Positions 51,816 to 60,659 of a stretch of 64,000 nucleotides of DNA are shown one piece after another. The DNA is from Paracoccaceae bacterium (GTDB taxonomy: Bacteria; Pseudomonadota; Alphaproteobacteria; Rhodobacterales; Rhodobacteraceae). Every line of letters starts with the position of its first letter. Within the stretch, counting starts at the first letter, position 1. The notes below the pieces were generated by a model. That model had not been told where the DNA came from and did not search any database. It was given only the letters and a program-made list of their open reading frames with translations. The position numbers and the translations under genes are program-made. Location of the stretch: assembly GCA_028875855.1 (NCBI GenBank), contig JAGWVA010000004.1:38948-102947 (forward strand). The letters run 5' to 3'.

Positions 51816-52649
51816 TCAGAGCCGGATCGGATCGGCCTTGGCGAGGCGGTCGAAGGACATCAGCACCGCAAGCAGGTGGGGCATCTCCGAAAGCCGGATC
51901 ATGTTGGGACCGTCCGAGGGTGCGCGGTCGGGGTCTTCATGCGTTTCGATGAAGACGCCCGCGATGCCGAGGCTGACGGCGGCGCGCGCCATCACCGGGG
52001 CAAAGCGCCGGTCCCCGCCCGAAGAACCGCCCTGCCCGCCGGGCTGCTGCACGGAATGGGTGGCATCCATGATGACAGGGTAGCCGGTCTGGGCCATCCG
52101 CGGCAGGGCGCGCATGTCGGCCACGAGCGTATTGTAGCCAAAGGAGGTGCCCCGTTCGGTGAGCAGGATCCGTTCGTTGCCGGTCGAGGCGACCTTGACC
52201 GCGACATTGTCCATGTCCCAGGGCGCGAGGAACTGGCCCTTCTTGACGTTGATCGCGGCGCCTGTGGCGCCCGCGGCCAGCAGGAGGTCGGTCTGACGGC
52301 AGAGGAAGGCCGGGATCTGCAGCACGTCCACCGCCGCCGCCACCTCGGCGCAATGGGCGGGGTCGTGGACATCGGTGAGGACCGGCACATCGAGCGCGCG
52401 GCGCAGATCGTCGAGCACCTTGAGCCCCGCGGTCATCCCGATCCCGCGCTTGCCCGACAGCGAGGTGCGGTTGGCCTTGTCGTAGCTCGCCTTGAACACG
52501 AAGCCCGCGCCGACGGCGGCGCAGGCTTCCTTCATCGTGCCCGCGATCATCTGCGCGTGGTCGGCGCTTTCGATCTGGCAGGGGCCGGCGATCACCGTCA
52601 GGGGCGCGTCATTGCTGACGGTGAGGGCGCCGATCGTCACTTCCTTCAT
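51816..52649 (-). CDS. kdsA: 3-deoxy-8-phosphooctulonate synthase (KdsA)
   Basis: A 277-residue TIM-barrel aldolase that condenses PEP with arabinose-5-phosphate to give KDO-8-phosphate for lipid A core and capsule. Landmarks: IAGPCQIES, FKASYDKANRTS, VLTDVHDP and VMDATHSVQQPGGQGG. Placed 11 bp after the capsule export gene kpsE and therefore probably a capsule- or LPS-linked copy in the same operon. An additional copy elsewhere is possible. Confidence 0.95.
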   Translation of the reverse strand: MKEVTIGALTVSNDAPLTVIAGPCQIESADHAQMIAGTMKEACAAVGAGFVFKASYDKANRTSLSGKRGIGMTAGLKVLDDLRRALDVPVLTDVHDPAHCAEVAAAVDVLQIPAFLCRQTDLLLAAGATGAAINVKKGQFLAPWDMDNVAVKVASTGNERILLTERGTSFGYNTLVADMRALPRMAQTGYPVIMDATHSVQQPGGQGGSSGGDRRFAPVMARAAVSLGIAGVFIETHEDPDRAPSDGPNMIRLSEMPHLLAVLMSFDRLAKADPIRL

Positions 52650-52660
52650 GTGGTCTTCTC

Positions 52661-54331
52661 TCAGGCTGAGACCTGTTCCCTCAGGATCGAGGCGGTCATG
52701 GACAGCATCAGGTATAGACCACAGAAGATGAGAAAGGCCACGACCGTATCTTCGAAGGCGCGCGGATAGCTGGGTTCATCCGGTGCGACGGGCTGCACGC
52801 CGACCGAGAAGTAGCGCGTCTGTTCGTTCGCGGTGACCCGCGCGCTTTCCAGCGCCTGCAACGCCTGCGTCAGCATCATCTGGCGGGTCTGCACATTGGC
52901 CTTGGCCTCGGCAAGCTGGCCCTGGATCATCGCGAGCGACTCGCCCGAACCGTCGTTCTTGGTCAGCCGCGCGCGCAGCAGGCTGACCTGCCGTTCGGTA
53001 TCGGCGATGCGCTGCTTGAGCGGGGCGATGCGGCCCTCGGACGGGTTGGGCTGGGCCTCCATCTGCATCAGGTTCAGCTGATCCTGATCGAGCTGGGTGT
53101 TGAGCGCGGTGATGCGGCTGGCGATCATGCTGGCCTCGGCGTCGCCCGACATCACGTTGAACTTCTGCTGAAGTTCCAGCACGCGCTTGTTGGCCTCCTG
53201 CAGCTTGGCCTCGGCGTCGTCGTAGCTTTGCTGCGCGCCCTTCATCTGGTCGTCGCGCATCGTCTTGGTCATGCCATCGACCTGCGCCTGCGCGTAGGAG
53301 ATGAGCGCCTTGGCGAATTCCACGGATTTCTGCGGATCGGGGGTCGAGACCTCCAGCCGGACCACGCCTTCGTTCGGGTCGTAGCCCACCTTCACGTCGC
53401 GCTGATAGACGCGGTAGGCGGCATCGTTCGAGGCGTTGGGCTCGATCCGTTGCAGCGGATCGACATTGGGCCCCGACAGAAGCTTGCGGAACCCGTGATC
53501 GCGGTCGAGCTTGTCGAAGGCCGAGCGCGACATCAGGTAGTCCTGCGCGTTGATCGAGTCCTGGCTCGAGGCAAAGCTCGTGCCCGAGAAGAAGCTTGCC
53601 AGCGGCGATGCGCCGCCACCGCCGCCGTTGGCCTTGTTGATGACGAAGGCGGCCTTGGCGGCGTAGAAGGGCGTCGCGATGCGGTAGTAGTAATAGCCCG
53701 CCAGAAGCGTCGGCAGGCCGATGAAGAAGGCAAGCCGCGCGGCCAGCAGGATCGACCGGCGCCGCCTGCGGCGGGCAAGGTCGGTCTGGATGCGCTGGAT
53801 GTCACGCAGCCGCTGTTCCTCGCTGATCGTCTCGAGCGAAGGCATGGCCTTGGCAGGCGTGGCGCCCGGGCGCGCGGTCTGGGGCAGGCGGCTGCCGTCG
53901 GCGCGGGCGGGCAGGTGGTCGCCCGAATCCGCCACCACGAGTTCCAGCATGTTGGCGCGCTGGAACGGGTCGATCCCCTTGCGGCGCAAGAGCAGCACGG
54001 CCTCGAAATCGGATGTCGCATCGATCCCGTTGCGCTGCGCGACGCGGCGGGCGGTGCGCAGCTGGCGCCCGGTCAGCCCCTCGCGGCGGATGTCCTCGAT
54101 CTCTTTCTCGGTGGTCAGCTCGCGCGGGGAGGTCACTTCGCCCGTCGCCGCCGTGCCCGCCTTCGCGGCGGTCGGGAAGACGGTGTCGCCGAAGCCGTCG
54201 TCCTGATCGTCGAACAGGGCATCGGTCTGGCGCAGGGGTTGCACGTTCGATGTGGCCGCGCCCCGGGTCGGGGCCTCGGTCGCGTCACTCCGCCGGATGC
54301 GGAACTTGGTCGCTTTAGGCTTGGTAATCAT
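52661..54331 (-). CDS. Capsule polysaccharide export inner-membrane protein (KpsE/RkpR-like)
   Basis: A 556-residue polysaccharide co-polymerase. A long cytoplasmic N-terminus (about 190 residues) precedes TM1 (about 192-214, LAARLAFFIGLPTLLAGYYYY). A periplasmic coiled coil spans roughly 350-510 (MKGAQQSYDDAEAKLQEANK), and TM2 near the C-terminus (about 526-550). This is the KpsE/BexC/RkpR form that spans the periplasm to the Wza-like outer-membrane channel. The 190-residue extension is longer than in E. coli KpsE. It overlaps kpsT by 17 bp. Confidence 0.85.
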   Translation of the reverse strand: MITKPKATKFRIRRSDATEAPTRGAATSNVQPLRQTDALFDDQDDGFGDTVFPTAAKAGTAATGEVTSPRELTTEKEIEDIRREGLTGRQLRTARRVAQRNGIDATSDFEAVLLLRRKGIDPFQRANMLELVVADSGDHLPARADGSRLPQTARPGATPAKAMPSLETISEEQRLRDIQRIQTDLARRRRRRSILLAARLAFFIGLPTLLAGYYYYRIATPFYAAKAAFVINKANGGGGGASPLASFFSGTSFASSQDSINAQDYLMSRSAFDKLDRDHGFRKLLSGPNVDPLQRIEPNASNDAAYRVYQRDVKVGYDPNEGVVRLEVSTPDPQKSVEFAKALISYAQAQVDGMTKTMRDDQMKGAQQSYDDAEAKLQEANKRVLELQQKFNVMSGDAEASMIASRITALNTQLDQDQLNLMQMEAQPNPSEGRIAPLKQRIADTERQVSLLRARLTKNDGSGESLAMIQGQLAEAKANVQTRQMMLTQALQALESARVTANEQTRYFSVGVQPVAPDEPSYPRAFEDTVVAFLIFCGLYLMLSMTASILREQVSA

Positions 54332-54968
54332 AAAGACGCTTCGCTTCTTCCAGAGTGTCGAACATGTAAAGCTTGCCGTTGCGCAGCACGGCGGCCTGGC
54401 GGCAGAATTTCTCGATCGTGGCGGCCTGGTGGGAGACGATCACGACGGTCGCCGTCTGCAGCCGGTCCCGCAGGATCGAACCCGCGCGGCGGTTGAAGCC
54501 CACATCCGAGGTGGAGGGCATCCCCTCGTCGATCAGGTAGATGTCGAATTCCATCGCCAGCAGCAGCGAGAAGGCGAAGCGCGACCGCATCCCGGCGGAA
54601 TAGGTGCCGATCGGCATGTCGAAATATTCGTCGATCCCGCAGACATAGCGCGAGAAGGCTTCGACATAGTCGGGGTCGAGCCCGTAGATGCGCGCGATGT
54701 AGCGTGCATTCTCGGTTGCCGAGTGTTTCGAGATGACGCCGCCCATGAAGCCCAGCGGAAAGGAAATCCGCGAGGTCCGGCGGATCGTCCCCTCGTCGGG
54801 CTTTTCCAGACCGGCCATCATGTTGACGATCGTCGTCTTGCCGGTGCCGTTCGGCGCGAGGATGCCGAGCGACTTGCCAAGCTCCACCCGGAAGGAGGCA
54901 CCGTCAAGGATCACCTTGCGCTGTTTGCCCGTCCAGTAGGACTTTGAGACGTTGTTGAACTCGATCAT
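54315..54968 (-). CDS. kpsT: Capsule polysaccharide ABC transporter ATP-binding protein (KpsT-like)
   Basis: A 217-residue ATPase of the KpsT/Wzt export type. Walker A is APNGTGKT (about residues 38-45); the signature is the KpsT-typical YSAGMRSRFAF in place of LSGGQ; Walker B is IYLIDEGMPS. It energises export of group 2-type capsule with a KpsM permease, which is not adjacent here. ATG 54968 is chosen; the 17-bp overlap with kpsE suggests coupling. Confidence 0.9.
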   Translation of the reverse strand: MIEFNNVSKSYWTGKQRKVILDGASFRVELGKSLGILAPNGTGKTTIVNMMAGLEKPDEGTIRRTSRISFPLGFMGGVISKHSATENARYIARIYGLDPDYVEAFSRYVCGIDEYFDMPIGTYSAGMRSRFAFSLLLAMEFDIYLIDEGMPSTSDVGFNRRAGSILRDRLQTATVVIVSHQAATIEKFCRQAAVLRNGKLYMFDTLEEAKRLYDYQA

Positions 54969-55098
54969 ACCTAGCCCCCGGCAGCCACCGGGTGTCTGCA
55001 CCAAACACCTTGTCTGAAAAGTGTTAACGGGAACTTAGGCGGGAATTAAGCGTGAATTCGGCGGACTGGTTCGGCCGCTGGAACAATGGCTTGCAATT

Positions 55099-56364
55099 CT
55101 AGGCGTTGTCTTCGGAACCCCGGGAAACTGTCCGGATGACCCGTGCAGAAACGGCGGCAAAAATAAGGCTGACCACCAGTCCGAGGCGTGCGCCGTCCTG
55201 CAGAACGCCGTCCGGAAGGGTGGCGCCGATGGCGAAAAGGGGCACGGTGAAGCCTCCGGCGGCGGCGAATCCGACGGTCAGCAGGTCGGCGCGACTCATG
55301 CCGGCGGGAAGGTCGCGGCGGAAGACGCGCCGCGCGATCCGGGCGCCCAGCACGAAGCCGAGCGGCTTGCCCGCCATCAGCGCGACCGCCACCGCCGCGG
55401 TCACGGTGTCGGCTGCGGTCAGCGCGACCCCGCCATGGGTCAGCCCGAACAGGAACAGCACCGCCGTCACCGGCCAGACGAGGTGATGCGCGATCCGGTT
55501 CAGCGGATCGGCCAGCATCTCTTCGGCCGCCGAAAAGACTCCGAAGGCGCGGTCGGCATGGGGAATGGCGGGGATGATCGGCAAGAGGCCGAGCGCGGGC
55601 ATCATGCCGGCCTGTTCGGTTCCCCACCAGCTCACGATGGCGGCAAACGCATAGGGCCAGAGCCCGACCCGGTGACGCATGAAGCTGGAGGCGGGGCGCA
55701 AGGGGTCGCTGCCGTCCAGCCAGCGCGGCAGCCAGTTCAGCACGACATAGGCCAGCACCGCCGCCGCCAGCGGCAGCAGAAGCCACAGAAGATGCAGCTC
55801 GCCCGCCGGATAGGCGATGCCGGTCAGCAGCAGGCCCAGAATGTCGTCGGCGATCGTGACAAGCAGCAGGAAGCGCAGCGCCGGATGCCCCGGCCCCAGA
55901 ACCATGCGCGCGATGACGTAGGACAGGGCCACGTCGCCCGCCACCGGGATCGGCCAGCCCGCGAAGGTGGTGGGCAGATCCGGCAGGCTGACGAAGGGGG
56001 CAAGCAGCGCGTAGATCAGCGCGGGGATCGCGGCGGCCGTCAGCGCGGTCACCAGCGGCGCGATGGCCTTCTTGCCGCGCAGCGCGCCGTTCTTCAGCAC
56101 CAGCGCCTCCCAGACCTCCTTGCCGATGTAGAGGAAGAACAGCGACATCAGCGCCTCGCCGGCGAGGTAGCCCAGCGTCAGCGTCCGCCCGAAGGCCAGC
56201 GTGCTGTCGGGGTTGGGATAGCCGATATAGGCGTTGTCCGAGAGCCGCAGCTCCACGAAATCGGCATAGCCCTGCGGCGCGAGGTTGGCCCAGAACGTGG
56301 CGATCAGCGCCCCCGCCAGAAGGCCGAGCGCGAAGCGGGTGACGAAATTCGAGACGCGATACAT
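55099..56364 (-). CDS. nhaA: Na+/H+ antiporter NhaA
   Basis: A 421-residue inner-membrane antiporter. The ion-binding double Asp of TMS V is Asp173-Asp174 (VTIADDILGLLLTG), and the family landmarks FLYIGKEVWEAL and WPIPVAGDVALSYVIARMVLG are present. It exchanges Na+ for protons and supports pH and sodium homeostasis. ATG 56364 is chosen. Transcribed alone, divergent from the glycosylase gene. Confidence 0.95.
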   Translation of the reverse strand: MYRVSNFVTRFALGLLAGALIATFWANLAPQGYADFVELRLSDNAYIGYPNPDSTLAFGRTLTLGYLAGEALMSLFFLYIGKEVWEALVLKNGALRGKKAIAPLVTALTAAAIPALIYALLAPFVSLPDLPTTFAGWPIPVAGDVALSYVIARMVLGPGHPALRFLLLVTIADDILGLLLTGIAYPAGELHLLWLLLPLAAAVLAYVVLNWLPRWLDGSDPLRPASSFMRHRVGLWPYAFAAIVSWWGTEQAGMMPALGLLPIIPAIPHADRAFGVFSAAEEMLADPLNRIAHHLVWPVTAVLFLFGLTHGGVALTAADTVTAAVAVALMAGKPLGFVLGARIARRVFRRDLPAGMSRADLLTVGFAAAGGFTVPLFAIGATLPDGVLQDGARLGLVVSLIFAAVSARVIRTVSRGSEDNA

Positions 56365-56486
56365 CGGCGGGCCTCCTGCCGTCTGGCTACTCCCGGATAC
56401 CCGAGGCGCTGCGGCGCGGCAACCGGCCGCACCGCGCATCGGTGAAGGTTCACAAACCTGTCATGGCGGCCTAGGCTCGCGGCGCC

Positions 56487-57083
56487 ATGACGCTGGTCAA
56501 CGAAATCACCGCCTGCCGCCTGTGCGCCGACCGCTTCGCGGCGACCGCGACGGCGCATGCGCCGCGTCCGGTGGCGTGGTTCCAGCCCTCGGCGCGGCTG
56601 TTGATCGCGGGGCAGGCGCCGGGGTTGCGGGTGCATCAGGCGGGCCGGCCCTTCGCCGATCCCTCGGGCGTGCGCCTGCGCGACTGGCTGGGCATGGACG
56701 AGGCGACGTTCTACGACCGCGACCGGGTGGCCGTGGTGCCGATGGCCTTCTGTTTTCCGGGCTATGACACCAAGGGCGCCGACCTGCCGCCGCCGAAGCT
56801 GTGCGCGCAGACTTGGCACGCCCGCGTGATGGCGGCGCTGCCCGGGGTGCGGCTGCGCATCCTGGTGGGCGGCCACGCCTTCGCCTGGCACATCGGCGCG
56901 AAGGGCGTGACCGAGACCGTCGCGCGGTGGCGCGAGGTCGCAGCCGCGGGCCATCCCGTCACCTTTCCCTTGCCGCATCCCTCGTGGCGGAATACGGCGT
57001 GGCTCAAACGTCATCCCTGGTTCGAGGCGGAGCTGCTGCCCGCGCTGCGCGCCGAGGTGGCCCGCGTGCTGGAGGCGCCATGA
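56487..57083 (+). CDS. Fe-S uracil-DNA glycosylase-like protein
   Basis: A 198-residue protein of the UDG fold. Motif 1 is LLIAGQAPGLRVHQAG (with Gln where family 4 usually has Glu, in GEAPG) and motif 3 is LPHPSWRN. Cys10, Cys13, Cys89 and Cys106 follow the C-x2-C...C-x16-C spacing of family-4-type UDGs that bind a 4Fe-4S cluster. It would excise uracil from DNA. The Gln substitution leaves activity uncertain. Overlaps sseB by 4 bp. Confidence 0.78.
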   Translation: MTLVNEITACRLCADRFAATATAHAPRPVAWFQPSARLLIAGQAPGLRVHQAGRPFADPSGVRLRDWLGMDEATFYDRDRVAVVPMAFCFPGYDTKGADLPPPKLCAQTWHARVMAALPGVRLRILVGGHAFAWHIGAKGVTETVARWREVAAAGHPVTFPLPHPSWRNTAWLKRHPWFEAELLPALRAEVARVLEAP

Positions 57084-57883
57084 CTGATCCTGCCATGACC
57101 GATGTGACCCCGCTCGATGCCGCGCATGCTGCGATGGAGGCGGCCCCTGACGACGACGCCCTGCGGCTGTCCTTTTACGCGAGGCTGACGGAGGGGGAGC
57201 TTTACCTGCTGCTGGACGCAGAGGCCGAGGGCGAGACCCTCTCGCCGCGCCTCTTCGATCTGGAAGAGGGCAGGGTGGTCGTCGCCTTCGACCGCGAAGA
57301 TCGTCTGGCCGACTTCGCCGAGGGGCCTGCGCCCTATGCCGCGCTGCCGGGGCGGGTGCTGGCCGGTCTGCTCGCGCGTGAGGGTCTGGGGCTCGGGCTC
57401 AATCTTGGCGTGGCCCCGTCCTCGATGCTTCTGCCCGCGCCGGCGATGGCGTGGCTGGCCGAGACGCTGGAACCCACCCCCGAAGAGGTGGCCGAGCGCG
57501 TGACCGAGGTCTTCGCGCCGAAGGGGGTGCCGGATGCGGTGCTCAAGGCGCTCGATGCGGCGCTGGCCCGCGCGGCGGGGCTGGCCGGGGCCGCGTGGCT
57601 GGCCCTGGCGCGCTATGGCGACGGGCGCGAGGGGATGCTGCTGGCCTTCACCGAAGCGACGCCGGGGGCCGAGACGGCGCTGGCCCGTGCGGCGGGCGAG
57701 GCGCTGACCTTCTCGGGCGCCGAGGCCGCGCGGATCGACGTGGGCTTTTTCGCGGGCAACGATCCGATGGTGCAACGCCTCGCGCGCGTGGCGCTGCGCT
57801 TCGATCTGACGCTGCCCGAGGAAAAGGCCCCCGAACCCGCCGCCCCGGGCAGCAATCCCGCCCGTCCGCCTATCCTGCGCTAG
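57080..57883 (+). CDS. SseB family protein
   Basis: A 267-residue protein with an N-terminal SseB domain (about 15-125: ELYLLLDAEAEGETLSPRLF, then VVAFDREDRLADFAEG) and an acidic, Ala/Leu-rich C-terminal half. SseB-like proteins are of unknown biochemical role, related to serine-sensitivity enhancement in E. coli. It overlaps the glycosylase gene by 4 bp, so the two form a small operon. A 174-bp gap follows to rplM. Confidence 0.8.
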   Translation: MTDPAMTDVTPLDAAHAAMEAAPDDDALRLSFYARLTEGELYLLLDAEAEGETLSPRLFDLEEGRVVVAFDREDRLADFAEGPAPYAALPGRVLAGLLAREGLGLGLNLGVAPSSMLLPAPAMAWLAETLEPTPEEVAERVTEVFAPKGVPDAVLKALDAALARAAGLAGAAWLALARYGDGREGMLLAFTEATPGAETALARAAGEALTFSGAEAARIDVGFFAGNDPMVQRLARVALRFDLTLPEEKAPEPAAPGSNPARPPILR

Positions 57884-57966
57884 AAATTTCGCGTCAAAAT
57901 ATGGGGTATTATTATACCTATTTCATAACGCATTGTTTTTGCTTTACTAAACGCGGATGGATGCGC

Positions 57967-57994
57967 TTGACTTGCGCGCGCAAATCCTTAGAAC
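57967..57994 (+). promoter_or_regulatory. Predicted promoter of rplM-rpsI
   Basis: TTGACT (57967-57972), a 16-bp spacer and TAGAAC (57989-57994), about 64 bp upstream of rplM. An AT-rich stretch (57896-57950) just upstream resembles an UP element, as is usual for ribosomal-protein promoters. Confidence 0.5.
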
Positions 57995-58057
57995 ACCGCA
58001 ATCCGAGCCTCGGGGCGCCCTGCCTCGGGCTTCACCCTTTTTGAGACAGGGCCAAAG

Positions 58058-58522
58058 ATGAAAACCTTCACCGCTACCCCGGCGGATATCGACAAGAAAT
58101 GGATCGTGATCGACGCGGAGGGCGTCGTTCTGGGCCGTCTCGCCTCGATCATCGCCATGCGCCTGCGCGGCAAGCACAAGCCGTCCTTCACGCCCCACAT
58201 GGACATGGGCGACAACGTCATCGTCATCAACGCCGAGAAGGTGCAGATGACGGGCGCCAAGAAGGACGACAAGCTCTACTACTGGCACACCGGCCACCCG
58301 GGCGGCATCAAGCACCGCAGCGCGCGCCAGATCCTTGAAGGCGCCCACCCCGAGCGCGTGATCGAGAAGGCCGTGCAGCGCATGCTGCCGGGCGGCCCGC
58401 TGTCGCGCCAGCAGATGACCAATCTTCGCATCTACGCGGGCGCCGAGCATCCGCACGAGGCCCAGCAGCCCGAAGTGCTCGACGTGAAACCGCTGAACAA
58501 GAAGAACACCCGGAGCGCATGA
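58058..58522 (+). CDS. rplM: 50S ribosomal protein L13
   Basis: A 154-residue L13 that starts [15 protein letters not shown] and contains [35 protein letters not shown] and [12 protein letters not shown], all standard. It assembles early into the large subunit. Cotranscribed with rpsI, whose start is 2 bp downstream, the near-universal rplM-rpsI pair. Confidence 0.98.
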   Translation: MKTFTATPADIDKKWIVIDAEGVVLGRLASIIAMRLRGKHKPSFTPHMDMGDNVIVINAEKVQMTGAKKDDKLYYWHTGHPGGIKHRSARQILEGAHPERVIEKAVQRMLPGGPLSRQQMTNLRIYAGAEHPHEAQQPEVLDVKPLNKKNTRSA

Positions 58523-58524
58523 CG

Positions 58525-59022
58525 ATGGCCGACGAAATCAAAACCCTCGAAGGGCTGAAGGGCGCCGTCGCCGGGGCCGCCGCGCAGATCGCGCAGACCG
58601 ATGCCGAGGCGACCCGCGCGCCCGTGCGCGACACGCTTGGCCGGTCCTACGCGACCGGCAAGCGCAAGGACGCGGTCGCCCGCGTCTGGATCAAGCCGGG
58701 CAAGGGCAAGGTCACCGTGAACGGCCGCGACATGTCGGTCTATTTCGCGCGTCCCGTGCTGCAGATGATCCTGCGCCAGCCCTTCACCGTCGCCGGTGTG
58801 GACGGCCAGTTCGACGTGATGGCCACCGTGAAGGGTGGCGGTCTGTCGGGTCAGGCGGGCGCGGTCAAGCACGGCATCTCGAAGGCGCTGCAGCTTTACG
58901 AACCGGGCCTGCGCGGTGCGCTGAAGGCCGCGGGCTTCCTGACGCGCGACAGCCGCGTCGTCGAGCGGAAGAAATACGGCAAGGCGAAGGCCCGCCGCAG
59001 CTTCCAGTTCTCGAAGCGCTGA
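58525..59022 (+). CDS. rpsI: 30S ribosomal protein S9
   Basis: A 165-residue S9. An N-terminal extension of about 35 residues ([15 protein letters not shown]) precedes the conserved body ([26 protein letters not shown]) and the C-terminal basic tail [10 protein letters not shown] that reaches the P-site tRNA. The extension is normal in alphaproteobacteria. ATG 58525 is preferred to an ATG at 58519 because of its distance from GGAG. Confidence 0.97.
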   Translation: MADEIKTLEGLKGAVAGAAAQIAQTDAEATRAPVRDTLGRSYATGKRKDAVARVWIKPGKGKVTVNGRDMSVYFARPVLQMILRQPFTVAGVDGQFDVMATVKGGGLSGQAGAVKHGISKALQLYEPGLRGALKAAGFLTRDSRVVERKKYGKAKARRSFQFSKR

Positions 59023-59041
59023 GTTTCGCGACATGCATCAG

Positions 59042-59069
59042 AAGGGGCTGCCATTCGGCGGCCCCTTTT
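59042..59069 (+). terminator. Rho-independent terminator of rplM-rpsI
   Basis: An 11-bp stem (AAGGGGCTGCC at 59042-59052 with GGCGGCCCCTT at 59057-59067, one G-T wobble) around loop ATTC, followed by TT at 59068-59069. It begins 20 bp after the rpsI stop. Confidence 0.85.
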
Positions 59070-59118
59070 GCTTTGGCCCCATTGCGCGGACGCAATGTAT
59101 TCTTAACCTGTGCCCCCT

Positions 59119-59155
59119 AGGCTGATCCGGACCGGGTGTCCGGCGGGGTCAGCCT
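59119..59155. other. Two-tier inverted repeat, unexplained
   Basis: AGGCTGA (59119-59125) pairs with TCAGCCT (59149-59155), and nested CCGGAC (59127-59132) pairs with GTCCGG (59138-59143) around a 5-base loop. It sits in the 253-bp gap between the rpsI terminator and the next gene. Its role is unknown; a leader structure or small RNA are options. Confidence 0.4.
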
Positions 59156-59322
59156 CGCCGCGATCCCGGCAAGCGGGAGGTGCGGATGTGTTGCCCAAAA
59201 GACTCGCCAACGCCGAAAACCGGCCCGAAACGGCCATCGGCGGGACTTTGCGCAACATCCGAATTGACGCAGAGTCGGGGCAAGCGCATCCTACGAACAA
59301 AATGTAAACTTCGGGGGGTGAG

Positions 59323-59580
59323 ATGACGAGCCTTGCAAGCTTTCATAGCTCCGTCGGGCGAGCGAATTTCCTTGGACTGCGCACCAATCGCCAGGGGGCG
59401 ATGGAAATCGTCTTCGATGACGGCGCGGCGCATCACATGGTCTGGCGGGTAAAATCCGCCCCGAGCGAGGCCCGCATCGGCGAGGCGCTGAAACTTGCGG
59501 TGGATCAGGCGCGCGTGCTGCCCGCCCTGTTTTCCGAACTCAAGAAACGCTCCATCGCGATCGAGGACGTGACCCCTTGA
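59323..59580 (+). CDS. Hypothetical protein
   Basis: An 85-residue protein of no recognised family: MTSLASFHSSVGRANFLGLR, then a helical C-terminal half with basic and acidic residues (RIGEALKLAVDQARVLPALF). GGGGGGTGAG precedes the ATG. No signal peptide or membrane segment. Coding status is supported only by the ribosome binding site and length. Confidence 0.5.
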   Translation: MTSLASFHSSVGRANFLGLRTNRQGAMEIVFDDGAAHHMVWRVKSAPSEARIGEALKLAVDQARVLPALFSELKKRSIAIEDVTP

Positions 59581-59783
59581 CCGCCGGGCCGGGCGCAGAG
59601 CGCCCGCCGCGGCGCTTTCACCCTGCCCGGATTTTGCGCGCCAAGGCGCAAGAACGCGCCGCAAGCCCATGGCAATGTGGCAGAATACCGAATAGACCCC
59701 TGCGCCTGTTCAAGACCTCTTGCGAAGGAAGGCTTGCCTAAGCAAGAGTGAGGCGGTGAACCGACGCCGTGTCAGGGGGGCGG

Positions 59784-60659
59784 ATGAAGCAACGCAAAAT
59801 CCTCGGGTCAGAGGCAGGGAACGGCTATCTGATGCTCAGCCCGACGGCGATCTATTCGATTGCCCTGATGGCTGCGCCTCTGATCGCGGTCCTGGTGTTC
59901 AGCTTCATGACGCCGGGATACCTCAAGATCATCTGGAAGTTCACGCTGTCGAACTACACCACCGTTCTGGGCGACCCGATCTATGCGGCGCTGATGGAAC
60001 GATCGCTGGTCATGGCGGCGGCGGTGACGGCGGCGACGGTGCTGTCGGCCTTCCCGATCGCCTATTTCATCTCGTTCCACGTCTCGCCCGAGCGCAAGTC
60101 GCTCTGGCTGTTCCTGATCACCATTCCGTTCTGGACCAGCTACCTGATCCGCGTCTTCCTGTGGAAGGTGATCCTTGGCTACAACGGCGTCATCAACTCG
60201 GCCTTCGAGGCGATAGGCCTTATCAAGCAGCCGATGACCTTCCTGCTCTACAACGCCAATTCGGTCGTCATCACGCTCGCGCATTCCTATGCGCCCTTCG
60301 CGATCCTGCCGATCTTCGTCGCGCTTGAAAAGATCGACCGCTCGCTGCTCGAGGCGGGGCAGGACCTTGGCGAAAGCCAGATCATGACCTTTCTGCGGGT
60401 GACGCTGCCGCTGGCGATGTCGGGCGTGGTGGCCTCGGTGCTGATCGTCTTCATCCCGACGGTGGGCGATTACGTGACGCCCACGCTTGTCGGCGGATCG
60501 AGCGGGCAGATGATCGCCAACATCATCCAGTTGCAATATTTCAAGCTGGGGAACTATCCGATGGGGTCGGCCGTCTCGATCACCGCCATGGGGATCGTCA
60601 CGGTGCTCGCGCTGATCTTCCTGTTCCTCAACCGGCGGTTCCTGCGGGGGCAGAAATGA
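59784..60659 (+). CDS. potB: Spermidine/putrescine-type ABC transporter permease (PotB-like)
   Basis: A 291-residue permease with a first helix near the N-terminus (about 20-40) and the EAA loop LLEAGQDLGESQIMTFLRVTLPLA. The NSVVITLAHSYAPFAILPIF segment is typical of PotB. ATG 59784 has AGGGGGG 4 bp upstream; a GTG at 59769 is the alternative. It is the first gene of a three-gene operon with a 4-bp overlap to potC. Confidence 0.88.
   Translation: MKQRKILGSEAGNGYLMLSPTAIYSIALMAAPLIAVLVFSFMTPGYLKIIWKFTLSNYTTVLGDPIYAALMERSLVMAAAVTAATVLSAFPIAYFISFHVSPERKSLWLFLITIPFWTSYLIRVFLWKVILGYNGVINSAFEAIGLIKQPMTFLLYNANSVVITLAHSYAPFAILPIFVALEKIDRSLLEAGQDLGESQIMTFLRVTLPLAMSGVVASVLIVFIPTVGDYVTPTLVGGSSGQMIANIIQLQYFKLGNYPMGSAVSITAMGIVTVLALIFLFLNRRFLRGQK

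Noticed and set aside
59110..59307. A 65-codon plus-strand frame before the hypothetical gene
   Set aside because: It has no ribosome binding site and covers the two-tier hairpin; composition is unlike the neighbours.
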